DNA of 64,000 nt, taken from Scilla litardierei (Eukaryota; Streptophyta; Magnoliopsida; Asparagales; Asparagaceae). Shown here in pieces: positions 24,046 through 35,708 of the stretch. Below the pieces are notes generated by a model, which had not been told where the DNA came from, searched no databases, and saw only the letters and a program-made list of their open reading frames with translations. The stretch covers positions 1 through 64,000 of the forward strand of contig JAULAV010009381.1 in the NCBI GenBank assembly GCA_030789695.1. Direction: 5' to 3'. A program made the translations under genes and the position numbers. How positions within the stretch are numbered: position 1 is the stretch's first letter; each line of letters starts with the position of its first letter.

Positions 24046-24057
24046 GCTCTGATACCA
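24046..24057 (-). promoter_or_regulatory. Primer binding site, initiator Met tRNA
   Basis: The minus strand reads TGGTATCAGAGC two bases inside the LTR (…CAACA AG TGGTATCAGAGC). This matches the 3' end of plant initiator tRNA-Met and marks the 5' side of the element. Confidence 0.92.
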
Positions 24058-24059
24058 CT

Positions 24060-26396
24060 TGTTGGATCTGGATCCTAGCCTAGAGGGGGGTGAATAGGCT
24101 TATAAAAATAATTCGTGCAACCCACGAATAAGCACACACAGTTATAGCAGTAACAGGGTAAATAAAAAGTAGACACAGAGTACACAGCAGATTTACCCTG
24201 GTTCGATCGACCCTTCAACCTACTCCAGCCCCCAAAGCAGATACTAGTATTGAATAATGCAATAGGTACAAAACCAAAAGTTAGAGCACGATCAGAGCAC
24301 CCTCTATGTCTCTACACTCGCCAGGCTCTCAGTACCCCACACACAGTGTTTTCTCTCATTATTAATCCTAGTAACGCTTTCTATCAGCTAGTCCCAAACT
24401 AGCTGGGTCCCACTTGTCTAGCCCCAACTAGACAAGTCCCAAAATAGTCCCCAAAAAATAGGTAAAGTTTCCCCTACAGAGAACGTTACACTAAGACACG
24501 AAAATAAAGAGCAAAGGGTTTAGAAATGCTCAGTTCGTGTCCGTGTAGGCGTCTCTGTCAATCAGCGCATCGCCAGCTCTAATCTGACGCAAACGATGTC
24601 TCAATCCGACTCCTGGATGTCGAGTTGTGCACTGGTCTGTGCGTAAAGCAATTGCAGTTCAAAACAAATTAATTTCTGTCTGTATGCACAACAACTCCCT
24701 TTAACTTGGCCACGTCAGCCTATAAAATTCGTGCTTCAGCCTTTTTACGCTTCAACAAACTCGAGATCATGCGGCCGCCAGATTAAATCTCCGCCGTTGA
24801 TTTATTTCTCATTCGTTTCGATCTCACGGCGGTTGTCCCCCCACATCAGCTTGAAAATATTTCGCTTTGTCTCGATCTCCTCGTTACACCTAGGGCATGC
24901 AGGTGAATTTTTTTTCGTCGATGGCGGAGGATCGACGGCAGACTCCGATGAGCAAATGGATGCTCGAGCACTCAACGGCGACTTCGACTTCGAGGTGGCG
25001 TTATCTCGTTTCATGCAGAGGCGATCTCTCGTTGGCGAAGTCTTCCTAGGGCAGCGACGACAGCTTGAAGGCACATCAACGGCGGCGGCGAGCTTCACCT
25101 CGACGTGCAGCGGTTCTGGGTTAGTCCTCCGCCTGTTTGCCTTCGACAGCGAGGCATTGACGCTCTGTTCTTTCTCTCTGAACGTTTGGGTATGCAAGCG
25201 GCGGCCTCTTCATTCAGCTTGACTTCGGTGAACTCCGGTGGCGGTCTCCGAGTTCTCCTTTTTTCAATGGTGACAGCGGCTACCCTCTTCGATGATGAAG
25301 CTTTGACTGCAGCAGTGCTTCATGGTGATGGCGGCGATCAAGTCACGGTGGCGACAAAGAGCTTTTCGATTTCGACGGCGATCTCTCCGACTCAACAGCA
25401 CTCCGACGTCTCCTTGGCGATGATGAATGGCTGCGACTTCTTCTTCGAGATGGCGTCTTCCTGTTTCATTTTGCAGCAGCAGCAACGAAAATTTCTTCGG
25501 CCCTTCGTCTTGGTGTCTGTGTAATAATTTGCCTGCGAATCTCTCACCAAGCTCCTCTCCGATGGTGATGGGGATGACGACGACGACAAGAACACCAGAT
25601 ACAGCTTCGGTCGACGGCAACATCGAGAGCACGAGTTCCTCTGGCCTTGGGAGATGTAGGAGTAGCTCGGAATGATATTTGCGTGAAGCTCTCCTTTTTG
25701 AACTCTCTCTCTCTGGATCTCTCTTTCTCTCCCTAGATCTCTCTCTCTTTCTCTCTGATGTTGCGTAGTTGTAAGTTGGAGAAGAGAGATGAGTGGCCTT
25801 CTTGGGATTTTCCGCAACCCTAGATCTCTCTAATATGTTCCCTTATATAGGGAAGGCTAGGGTAGCTCGGGGATGCGGCTTGAAGCAATCGGATGCGGAA
25901 AAGAGGAGGGTTTAATATTTGTACTAGGTTTTTATTTTTGAACCTTTCAGCACACACGTTTAAATTTGTAGCCCCTCTATTTTTTGTTGCAGCACAAATA
26001 TTGTGGCCTTTCTTTCTGGGAGATTTTTGCACGCATTTTCCCTCTTGATACGAGAACTTATATAGGATGTGGACTAGGGTCTTTGGGGTTTGTAGAATGA
26101 TTAGGAAGAGTCCCTAGAATCAGGGGATTTGACACACCATAGGGATAAGAATGGGAATAGATTGGGTGTTTGAATAGGAGTATGATAGAGGAAAATCTTT
26201 CTAATTCATTTGGCCAAATCTCTCCTCCATTGACCAAGTCCAACTTTGCTCTCTATTGACCAAGTTCAACTTCTTTGCACACACACTTCCTCCAAATAGT
26301 GAGGGACGTAATCCTGAAACACACTAAACACACACGTCATATATAACGACACGTTTGTCATCATCAAACCAAGATCCTAGATCGTTGCTTTCAACA
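24060..26396 (-). repeat. LTR of SIRE-like element (5' LTR in element sense)
   Basis: 2337 bases, TGTTGGATCT to TTCAACA, collinear with 8363-10724. There is visible base divergence and a shorter CT run. Minus frame 25264-25632 (122 residues) is the counterpart of 9568-9936. Confidence 0.93.
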
Positions 26397-26401
26397 ATCA
26401 T
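26397..26401. repeat. Target site duplication ATCAT (right copy)
   Basis: ATCAT follows the LTR end at 26396 and equals 8358-8362. Satellite B resumes with cccaattgaaatctc. Confidence 0.93.
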
Positions 26402-28689
26402 CCCAATTGAAATCTCTTGGGAAGTCATCGAAACTACATCCGCTCCACATAGAACCCACTGACCCACCTCATTTGGCCTCTTATTTACCCACAACGCCTA
26501 CGAAATCCGTGCGAGTCCCAAAAATCGTTAAATATGGTAATTTCCTGTGTATTGAACCCGTGAGTGGATTCTTATAATTTTCCCAAGGAAAGCGATGGTG
26601 ATGCACCATCGATGTCGCAGGAGACAAGATTTCTGTCGTTTGATGTCCGGATTGTCCGATAGCCGGGACTGCCAGAAATAGTAAAATTCTTCAACCCACT
26701 GTTTGCAGCAAGCGTGTGGAAATCATTCCAATCGAAATCGCAAGGGAAGTCCTCGAAACTATCTCCCCTTCACAAAGAACCCATGGACTGTCCTTATTTG
26801 GTCTCTAATTTCCCACAACGCCTTCGGAATCTGTGCGAGTCCCAGAAATAGTCAAATATGCCATTGCATGTGTATTGAACCCTTGAGTGGATTATAGTAA
26901 TTTTCACTTGTAAAGCGACGATGATGCACTTTGGATGTCGTAAGAGCCCAGATTTCAGTTGATTGATGCCCGGAATGGCCGATAACAGGGGCTACCAGAA
27001 ATAGTAAAATTCTTCAATTCGATGTTTGCAGCAACCGTGGGGTCATCATCCCCTTCAAAATCTCATGGGAAGTCCTCGAAAATATCTCCCCTTAACATAG
27101 AACCCACTGGCCGTCCTTAATTGACCTCTAATTTCCCACAACCCCTTCAAAATCCGTCCCAGTCCCAGAAATAGTTAACTATGTCATTGCGTGTGTATTG
27201 AACCCTTGAGTGGATTCTAGTAATTTTCACTTGGAAAGCGAGGTGATGCACTATGGATGTCATAAGAAGAAATATTTCGATCGCTTGATGCCCGGAATGG
27301 CCGATAACTGGGGCTGCCAAAAATAGTAAAATTCTTTCAACCCGATGTTTGCAGCAACTGTGGGGTCATCATATCAATCGAAATCTCATGGGAAGTCCTG
27401 GAAACTACATTCGCTTCGCATAGAACCCACAGACCTTCCTTATTTGGCTTCTTATTTCCCTACAACGCCTACGAAATCCGTGCGAGTCACAGAAATCGTT
27501 AAATATGGAAATTGCCTGTGTATTGAACCCGTGAGTGGACTCTTATAATTTTTGCAAGCAAAGCGATGGTGATGCACCATCGATGTCGTAGGAGCCAAGT
27601 TTTCTGTCGTTTGATGCCCGGATTGGTCGATAACCGGGGATGCCAGAAATAGTAAAATTCTTCCACACGTTGTTCTCAGCAACCGTGGGGTCAACATCAA
27701 AATGGAAATCTCATGGGAAGTCCTGGAAACTATCCCCTCTTCACATTGGCCTCTTATTTCGCAACAACGCCTACGAAACCCGTGCGAGTCCCAGAAATCA
27801 TCAAATATGGAAATTGCCTTTCTATTGAACCCGTAAGTGGATTCTTATAATTTTCCCATGGAAAGCGATGGTGATGTACTATTGATGTCATAAGAGCAAA
27901 GATTTCGGTCGCTTGATGTCTGGAATGGCCGATTACGGGGGCTGCCAGAAATAGTCAAATTCTTCAACCAGCTGTTCGCAGCAATCGTGGCGTCATCATC
28001 CCTATCGAAATCTCTTGGGAATAATCGAAACTACATCCGCTCCACATAGAACCCACTGACCCTCCTCATTTGGCCTCTTATTTCCCCACAACGCTTACGA
28101 AATCCGTGCGAGTCCCAGAAATCGTTAAATATGGAAGTTGCCTGTGTATTGAACCGGTGGGTGGATTCTTATAATTTTCCCAAGGAAATCGATGGTGATG
28201 CACCATCGATGTCGTAGGAGCCAAGATTTATGTCGTTTGATGCCCAGATTGGCCGATAGCTGGGACAGACAAAAATAGTAAAATTCTTTAACCCACTGTT
28301 CGTAGCAACCGTTGGGTCATCATTCCATTCGAAATCTCAAGGGAAGTCCTCTAAACTATCTCCCCTTCATATAGAACCCATGGACCGTCCTTATTCGGCC
28401 TCTAATTTCCCACAATGCCTTCGAAATCCATGCGAGTGCCAGAAATAGTTAAATATGTCATTGCATGTGTATTGAACCCTTGAGTGGATTCTAGTAATTT
28501 TCACTTGAAGCGACGATGATGCACTGTGGAAGTCGTAAGATCCAAGATTTCGGTCGCTTGATGCCCGGAATGGCTGATAACAGGGACTGCCGGAAATAGT
28601 AAAATTCTTCAATTCGATGTTCGCAGCAACCGTGGGGTCATCATCCCGATCGAAATCTCATGGGAAGTCCTCGAAACTATCTCCCCTTC
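26402..28689 (+). repeat. Satellite B tandem array, right block
   Basis: Continuation of the 325-base satellite, about seven units. Monomers with the variant tgggaagtcatcgaaactac (26410) and tgggaataatcgaaactac (28017) recur about 1.6 kb apart, with other subtypes between them, which suggests a five-monomer higher-order repeat. The block ends near 28689 inside a monomer (ctatctccccttc), where copia sequence begins. Confidence 0.92.
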
Positions 28690-29665
28690 GTATAGTGGCT
28701 ATCGTCAAGCATAGTGCGAGCACATTCCATTATCGTCCTATTCTTTCTCTTAACAACACCACTTTGAGGGGGTGCACGAGGAAAAGAAAAAGGTGTGAGT
28801 AATACCAACCTCATCACAAAAGTTTGAGAAAGACTTGTTCTCAAATTCTCCGTCATGATCACTACGAATAGTGACAATGGTGGTTCCAATGAGATTTTGT
28901 ACTTTCTTAGCAAATACTGTGAAGTTTTCAAAAGCATCATTTTTATTAACTAAAGTAAATACCCAAGTAAACCTAGAAAAGTCATCAATGATGACAAGTC
29001 CATATCGGGCAATCCCTAATGAAGCAACTCTAGTTGGCCCAAAAAGATCTAGATGTAAACGCTCTAGAGGCCGTTTAGAGGATATGCTTTTCTTAGGTTT
29101 GAATGACGATTTTGGATGTTTGCCTCGTTGATACGAGTCGCAAAAGCTTTTCTTTTTAAACAAAAGCTTAGGGAATCCTTTTATAGAATCTAGCTTGGAT
29201 AGTTTGAAAAGTGTTCCGAAATTCGCATGACCAAAACGTCTATGCCATAAGTGTTGCTCACTTGTGTTAGCAATAAGACATTGTTCATGGGAATTTGGAA
29301 TATCTAAGATATATAAGTCCTTATGTCGTGTGCCAGAGAACAACAAATTATTATTATCAGTCCTTAAAATATGGCACATTCCTTTCTCAAAGCTAACTTT
29401 GTAACCCTTGTCACAAAGTTGACTTATAGAGATTTGATTGTGATTTAAACCTTTAACAAAGTAAACATCATTTATAAGAGGTTTAGAAGGGTTACCAACT
29501 TTCCCAACACCTATGATGGTTCCACTCTCGTTACCTCCAAAGACCACTCGGTTTCCATTTTCAATGGGTACCATTTCAGATAGCAATAGAGCTTTACCAG
29601 TCATGTGTTTTGAGCAACTGCTATCAAGTATCTAACCGTTCTAGGAGCCAAATTTAGATTTGTTG
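28690..29665 (-). pseudogene. SIRE-like copia pol fragment (protease edge to integrase)
   Basis: A minus-strand piece of copia pol. It begins near 29660 with a protease remnant (ILDSSCSKHMTGK, with an upstream stop). The GAG-pre-integrase domain follows (HLWHRRFGHANFGTLFKL), then the zinc cysteine region, where the first Cys of the C-X2-C pair is kept and the second reads Tyr (FCDSYQRGK). The integrase core begins at LHLDLFGPTR and continues to SDHDGEFENKSF. A frameshift near 28770 is followed in another frame by PPQSGVVKRKNRT, where the usual integrase Glu is replaced by Lys. The fragment is then cut by satellite B at 28690. No LTR or RT is attached, so it is a truncated relic. Confidence 0.85.
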
Positions 29666-29666
29666 C

Positions 29667-30860
29667 TCATTTTCTTTTTTTTTGAGTACCTGAAGATAAA
29701 AACATTGTATCATGGCACCCAAGGTCATTGGGTCCTAAAAGATTAGACCTTTGGAAGACAAGTCCAATTGGACTTAGACTTCCCAATAAATCACCTTGCC
29801 AGTTGATTCCTTCACAAGGAACTCCTTTTCTAAAAAAAGTGGCATGTCTAGAGAAAACAATTCTTTGTTGCTCTGGATGGTAAAAGATATATCCTAACGA
29901 ATGTCTCGGGTACTTAATGAATTTACACAGAATAGATCTGTCTTCCAGTTTGTCTGGATTATGCCTTTTGACATATGCCGAACAACCCCACACCCTTAAG
30001 TGATTAATGATGGGTTTCCTGCCAATCCATATCTGATATGGTGTCATCGACACAGACCTTGATGGAACCTTATTGAGAATATATATAGCAGTTTCTAGGG
30101 CATAGCCCCAGAGCAAAGTTGTTAACTGAGCTTCACTTATCATGGATCGCTCCATGTCTAACAAGGTGTGGTTCCTCCTTTCTGACACACCGTTATGTTG
30201 AGGTGGTGTGTAAGGAGGTGTGACCTGAGAGAGAATCTCATTCTCTTTTAAATAAGCAAGGAATTCATGGCTTAAGTATTCTCCTCCTCGATCTGATTGA
30301 AGGATCTTGATACTGGCCAGTCTGTTTTTCAACTTCGTTACGATACTCTTTGAATCGCTCAAAGGTTTTGGATTTGTGTTTCATCAAGAACACATGTCCA
30401 AACCTAGAGTGATCATCAGTAAATGTAACGAAATATGAAAATCCTCCTTTGGCAAATGTAGACATGGGTCAACATACATCAGAATGTACTAGACCCAAGA
30501 GTTCAATAACTCTCTCCCCTTGACTTGCAAAAGGAGTTTTGGCCATTTTACCTTTGAAGCAAGACTCGAAAGTGTCGAATGACTCATAATCCGAGAGGCC
30601 CAAGAGCCCCTCTTTATGTAACTTGCTGAGTCTCTTCTCTCCGATATGGCCTAATCTACAGTGCCAAAGGTAGGTTTAATTAAAACCTGATTCCTTACGT
30701 TTTCTTGTATTAATATTAATAAATACAACGTTATTACACAAAATGTATACACCATTGTTTAGTATCCCAAAACCTACCAACTTACCATCAAAGAAAATGT
30801 TCATAACATTTTCGTTAATAGCAAAATTATAACCTTCTCTAGCCAAAGCCAAGACGGAGA
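29667..30860 (-). pseudogene. Tork-like GAG-pre-integrase and integrase fragment
   Basis: The minus strand shows the GAG-pre-integrase motif LWHCRLGHIGEKRLSKL near 30640, then SDVC followed by a stop in place of the usual Gly before PMSTFAKGG. The integrase core contains TDDHSRFGHVF and, after a frameshift near 30320, SDRGGEYLSHEF with its catalytic Asp. It continues with TPPQHNGVSERRNHTLL with the catalytic Glu, and the long tail TPYQIWIGRKPIINHLRVWGC. The frame runs to 29667 but reaches no RT. It is a relic with at least two disabling changes. Confidence 0.82.
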
Positions 30861-30867
30861 TAATATT

Positions 30868-31245
30868 TCATAAGAAGTTTGGGATGTAGTAACATTGCTT
30901 CAAAAGCAAGTCAGCTCCACTAGCTAATGTGTGTTTTAGATCTCCCACGGCTACAACATCAACATTTGCTGTGTTGCCGACTTGGAGAACGATTTCATTC
31001 TTTTCGAGCTTTCTAATAATTCTCATTCCATGTAACTGATTACAGATATGAGAGCCCACACCGGTATCTAATACCCATGCATTAGAATTCACAGAAAGAA
31101 TTACACTTTGCATTATTGAAGTTGAGGCATTAAAATGACATTGCTTCATTTGTTCCAGTACTACTATTATTCTTCTTAGCCAGTCTTCTTTATTATTACC
31201 AGTTAATATATTCTTATCTTGAATATATTTAGTATTACTTGTCAT
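30868..31245 (-). pseudogene. Tork-like gag/protease remnant
   Basis: A 125-residue minus frame. The first 30 residues (MTSNTKYIQDKNILTGNNKE) look like a copia gag start with an L-x-G-x-N motif. The sequence then passes within about 20 residues to the protease region AWVLDTGVGSHIC, which keeps the catalytic D-T-G. Most of gag, including the zinc knuckle, is therefore missing, consistent with an internal deletion. A stop after YYIPNFL separates it from the GAG-pre-integrase part. Confidence 0.72.
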
Positions 31246-32421
31246 GTTGCAAAGATTAGAACTCCTATATTTAGCATGTGTTCAAAATATTTTAAATATA
31301 ATTTGAATGGGTTTTATCCAATTATACTCTCCCACAATTTTAAAGATCATATAAGCCATAACATAATTAAAATTTTAGTGGGACATGAATCCAACAACCC
31401 TGAGTCACCTGACCTTGAGTGTAGCTCAACAAGTCGTTTGACTCTGCTGGCGGTAGACGACCTCTTCGTCAATCATATCGAATATGACTCCCTTTTTTAT
31501 TTTTACCCCTAGTCATTTGTGATCATGAGTGTGCTCATCCAAATCACTATAACTAGTCAGACCTTTGTTTTCGTGTCTAGCTTGACTTACACATGCGCTC
31601 GGTGTATTCACTACACGACAGTTTGGGTCTAGTCTAGACTACATCATTGCCTTAACTTACACTGGTGCTCGGTGTATTCACGGCGCGACGGTTTGGGTTA
31701 AGACACATGTATGAAGAAATTGATTTCTGTAAGGTTGCAGTGTCACAACTTGAGTGTAGCTCAACAACTGTAACACGGATCCTACAGATCCCAATGTCTA
31801 AAACAAAGAGGGCTACGAATTATCTTGTAAAATATTTATTAACGTATTTGATTAGATATAGTTGATAGCGTTGCATAATAATGATTCACGTCCTTGCAGT
31901 CCAGCAGACACGGCCAGGGAATAGACTATGCCAGGACCATTTAACCCCTACTCGAGCTAGGGTGATCCAGCAAACTTAGCCAAGCACATTGACTAGTATC
32001 ATGGTCCATTGAAGGTTGCTTGTCATTTATATGCATACTGTCAACTAAAGGCTTTTATTAATGCTAGTTAATTCTTATCAACTAGTGGATCCTTAAAATT
32101 CAGAATTTTATGGATTTGTTCAAGGACTTTTATTATGTCCTTATCAACTACAAGGATTGTATTGATATGATGCTACCATAATCATCCATAAGGAATTTAA
32201 AAAAATTTATAATCATAGCAGGGAAATCTAAAAATTATCTTATAATATTTAGATGATTTTTAATGGCTAACCAAACAAGGTATTTAAATTTTTGATTATC
32301 AAATAATCAAGAAAATTAAACCATTAAACTTCTTAAGATCGTCATATGATTTAAAGGTTTTAATTATTACATAATTAATATGCATATCATATTCATTGCA
32401 GCATTAGAACAAAGTAGACAT
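31246..32421 (-). other. Leader of Tork-like element
   Basis: About 1.2 kb between the primer binding site and the gag start. AT-rich, no coding signal. It contains two imperfect repeats of a ggtgctcggtgtattcac segment (near 31600 and 31660) and two of cttgagtgtagctcaacaa (near 31412 and 31751). Otherwise I see nothing. Confidence 0.65.
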
Positions 32422-32434
32422 GGCTCTGATACCA
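32422..32434 (-). promoter_or_regulatory. Primer binding site, initiator Met tRNA
   Basis: The minus strand reads TGGTATCAGAGCC one base from the LTR boundary at 32436, a full match to the usual plant copia primer site. Confidence 0.9.
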
Positions 32435-32435
32435 A

Positions 32436-34452
32436 TGTTGGGATTTTCAAGGTCCCTTAGGGCATATATTCTAGCACGTCCTAAGCGGACGAGCAAAAAT
32501 ATAAAGGAAGCAGCAGAAAAATCTTATTAAACTCTTTAATAAAAGCTATCCTAAGGAAATATGCTCCCTAGCCAGGATTATCTACTGACTCGTGTTAGGT
32601 CCGACCAACCTGAGAAAGGTCTAACTACTGCAAAATATGAAAAGCATAGAGACTCACCCGGAATCTTACCTTGGTACAGGCAAGATGTACCGCATCGCCT
32701 TCTCGCTCCGCACCTTAAGTTGAGCTGATTTTCGAACCGTACCGGTTGTCGCCTTGAGCTGAACCGCCTCCCAAGCCGCACCGCGCCTCCGAGCCGATCA
32801 CTTGCCGAAGAAAGTTTCACTTGAGCAGACCCACGCCAAAGATTTTTGGATCAGATCCAAACCTCCTCATAGTCTTGCTAGGAACCGACCAGAGGATAGA
32901 AAGAACTATAGAGTAAGAATAATTTAAGTCTTGATCGAGCGTGCTCAAAATCAGGAGCTCCTCAATCAGAGACTTGGTGCAAAAAACAATGAAGAGAGGG
33001 CACCCCTATTTATATAGGAGGCCGGCCCCTCCTCATTTACCAAGAGCAATGTGGGACAATAATATGGCATAATGGGATTGATTTCATAAGAAGTCCAAAC
33101 TTCTAAAATCCACCATAAATCTATTTCTAAGTTTCGACTTTCAAACAACCTATCAAATCGAAGATCTCGAGACAACGATCGCATAGGAAAAAACGGAATC
33201 CAACTCCGATTTCATTTGGCCCCTCAATTGTCAAAAATAGACTCCAAATCTCGTTTTCGCAAAAAACAGCACAAACCAGCTATTTCCTGGAGGGTATGAC
33301 CCGCCAGGTGCAAGTCAGACCCGCAAGCCCAATACGGGCCTTTCCTCAACTGTTTTTGCGTTTCTGGGCTCGTTAGATCTCCGATATGGGCGCAGTTTCT
33401 TCATGTGGATTTCTCAGGAAGTCCCTTTTGTTTACATGTGTCTAAGTCAATATAATACCAAGTATTAATATGTCTCAGATGTTAAACTCTTTAGCTTTAC
33501 ATCTCACAACTGACTTGTGAGTTTAATCATTCCATTGCATCGAATGCATTCCTCTTTAACGATCTTCCTATTACTAAGACGTGAATACTACTTGGTGTGC
33601 CTGACACTACTACAGGTTGGGACTCGAAGTCCCTAAACGACAGTAGCCACGAGCAGCAGGTGTCGTCCCTGTTTCAGAATCATACTTACGTGATTGACTT
33701 GTCGACAAATATGCCGTCAGAATCACACTGACTGTGTCTGTGATAAATTCCGTAGTTATAGTCTCTTCGTCTTAACTATGTCACCTGCCTAGGCCTAAGG
33801 TATGAAACTATGTCAACCCTACTAGATAGCAGTGGTTAGTGTTCATCGGTCTTGGTACATTCATGATGTACATCCTACAACATATCTTGGCCAAGGTTTT
33901 ACCTAGAGCCGTACCGACCTGCGAAATTAACTTCCCATTAACGGAAGAGACGAATCCTCTTTTGATCACTACTTAGTTCATACGCTTCAAGTGTCACCCA
34001 GCCTAAGATCTTTCAGCAGGCCTTGCCTCGAAACTAGATCATAGACCTAAGTGACACTGTTCACGCATGTCTTCGTACAATGATCTCAAGTCCTAAGGAC
34101 CAACTAGCCTATCATCACTAGAGTTATTAATGACAGTTAGTTAATGTTTAACCATTTGATAACTCTATATATGGGTCGTTCAGTGGTCTCATTCTATAAT
34201 GAGCACATGTGTCTTGTCTCCAACTTCATCAAGTCGCATGATTATGAGACCAACAAGACAAAGACACAATGGTCTGTCCGATGTGCCGATATCCTATCTC
34301 AATGCATCTACGACCACGAACGCTTTTAAGACTCAAGCTTCTATCGGTCAGACATTTCTCATAATCGCGATCTGCATCTCGAAACATGTATGACCTAACT
34401 TGGAGTCTAAGGAAATTATCTACGCAATATAAAATAGATAATTACTCAGACA
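32436..34452 (-). repeat. 5' LTR of Tork-like element
   Basis: Begins TGTTGGGATTTTCAAGG next to the primer binding site. The far end is placed at 34452, where the minus strand would start TGTCTGAGTAATTATC and Tat-like gag sequence begins on the other side. No second LTR is present in the window to confirm the far boundary. A good TATA box lies inside. Confidence 0.7.
33005..33018 (-). promoter_or_regulatory. LTR TATA box of Tork-like element
   Basis: The minus strand reads CCTATATAAATAGG, a strong plant TATA match, located near the middle of the LTR. Confidence 0.5.
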
Positions 34453-35319
34453 ATTGGTACCAGAAAGCATACTTTTATTAATGAACAAGATGTTTACAAA
34501 GATAAATAGCCTCGAGGGCATACATCTCTCTACAACCATGAAGCGATTCGTCGTATTAAACAGCTTCACGAGATCGTTTGGCGGGAATTGATGCAAGGAA
34601 TTCAACATATCTTTATTCCAGACCGCTTGGGTGAGGGCTCCAATGACAGTAGCCTCGAGGGTGTCCCCAACTTCTAGCCTTTCATTGTTGAAATGCTTAA
34701 TGAAGTCACGAATTGATTCTCTTTCACCATGCTTTAAAATAAAGAGATGAGAGGACTTTTGCTTAGGGCATCTTCCTACAACAAATTAACTGCAGAAAGG
34801 TCAGACAAATCGTCAAATGACTTGATGCTATCATCGGGCAGTCTATCGTACCATCCATTTGCCGCTTTTGTAAGCGTGGTTTGGAAGGCCAGGCATATGT
34901 ATGGCCCGTCGACTCCGGGGATTTCCATCACACTTTGGTATTTACGGACGTGTTCCCATGGGTCCCCGATGCCGTTGTATATCTGCAGAGATGGCATCTT
35001 GAATTTGGAATCGGGCAGACATGATGTTCTCCTTCAGAGTTGTCTGCTGATTAGTAGGAAGAGTTAGTGGGGCTCGCTTCTTCCCGCGTTGTTGGTGAGT
35101 GACACTAGAAGAATGGACGTGGCTTTCTTCCATCTCCTTTCTCTTTGTACCAGCTGCAAATCCATGTGGACTGCGACCTTGAGTGAATTGATCTATTACG
35201 TGGTCTAAAACGCTGCAAGTGGATCGCCCATTGGTGGAGGGCCCAGGACCTCCATTGTGCCCCGAGGCACAGTTGTTATTCCACGTCTCGCCATTCCGTT
35301 GAGATGTATGAGTCGCATT
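34453..35319 (-). pseudogene. Tat-like gypsy gag, C-terminal part
   Basis: Minus-strand gag of a Tat-type Ty3-gypsy element. The core at about 34997-34776 reads MPSLQIYNGIGDPWEHVRKY and ends AANGWYDRLPDDSIKSFDDL, the Retrotrans_gag pattern. After a frameshift it continues with HLFILKHGERESIRDFIKHF and FPPNDLVKLF down to about 34500. Another frameshift near 35015 separates the upstream linker. The N-terminal part lies at 58966-59309, beyond the copia insertion. No pol of this element is left: the Tork-like LTR abuts it at 34452. Confidence 0.8.
35315..35319. repeat. Target site duplication GCATT (left copy)
   Basis: GCATT precedes TGTTGAGTATTGG at 35320 and is repeated at 58961-58965. Confidence 0.93.
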
Positions 35320-35708
35320 TGTTGAGTATTGGATTTCTCCCTACTTGGTCTTAATGATGAGCAAACATAAATACTTGTGACTAATCCCCTATTTGCAGTT
35401 AATCCATTGCCCATGCATGTCATGAACATCTATTAGCAATGGATAATACTCAAAGATCATTGAAAGCAAATGAAATGGATTGGATGATCGTAGATGGTGA
35501 TTGAAGCTCCTGGATGACTTCAAGCTCATGTGTTGGAAAGAAGAGAGAGTTCGTCAAATGTAACTTTCTTATTTCTCTTCTAGTATGTAGCTTAGAAGTA
35601 GAACTTTGTTGAAGTACAAACACATCATCAATTCAGTCTTAGGATATCATTAGATCAACCTTTCTCTTAGACTCCAATTATCAAGATTGTGCATGTCATG
35701 TTTATAAC

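Larger units (their letters stand above)
8363..26396 (-). mobile_element. SIRE/Maximus-like copia derivative, gag only, with nested gypsy
   Basis: A complete LTR-bounded element on the minus strand, inserted in satellite B with TSD ATCAT. Its LTRs are 8363-10724 (3' LTR in element sense) and 24060-26396 (5' LTR). The primer binding site matches initiator methionine tRNA, and a purine tract lies next to the 3' LTR. Without the nested gypsy element (13045-22962) the internal region is only about 3.4 kb. It codes for a SIRE-type gag with a UBN2-like core, a zinc knuckle, a coiled coil and a second knuckle. No protease, integrase, reverse transcriptase or RNase H is present, so it is a non-autonomous derivative or a large internal deletion. 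Clade assignment rests on gag similarity and the TGTTGG start. Confidence 0.88.
29667..34452 (-). mobile_element. Truncated Tork-like copia element
   Basis: A second copia element on minus, with a 5' LTR (32436-34452), an initiator-Met primer binding site, a leader, a shortened gag/protease and part of integrase. RT, RNase H and the 3' LTR are missing; it is joined near 29667 to the unrelated SIRE-like pol piece. Integrase wording (PMSTFAKGGFSYFVTFTDDHSRFG, SDRGGEYLS) is typical of the Tork group, by memory of the family. Confidence 0.75.
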
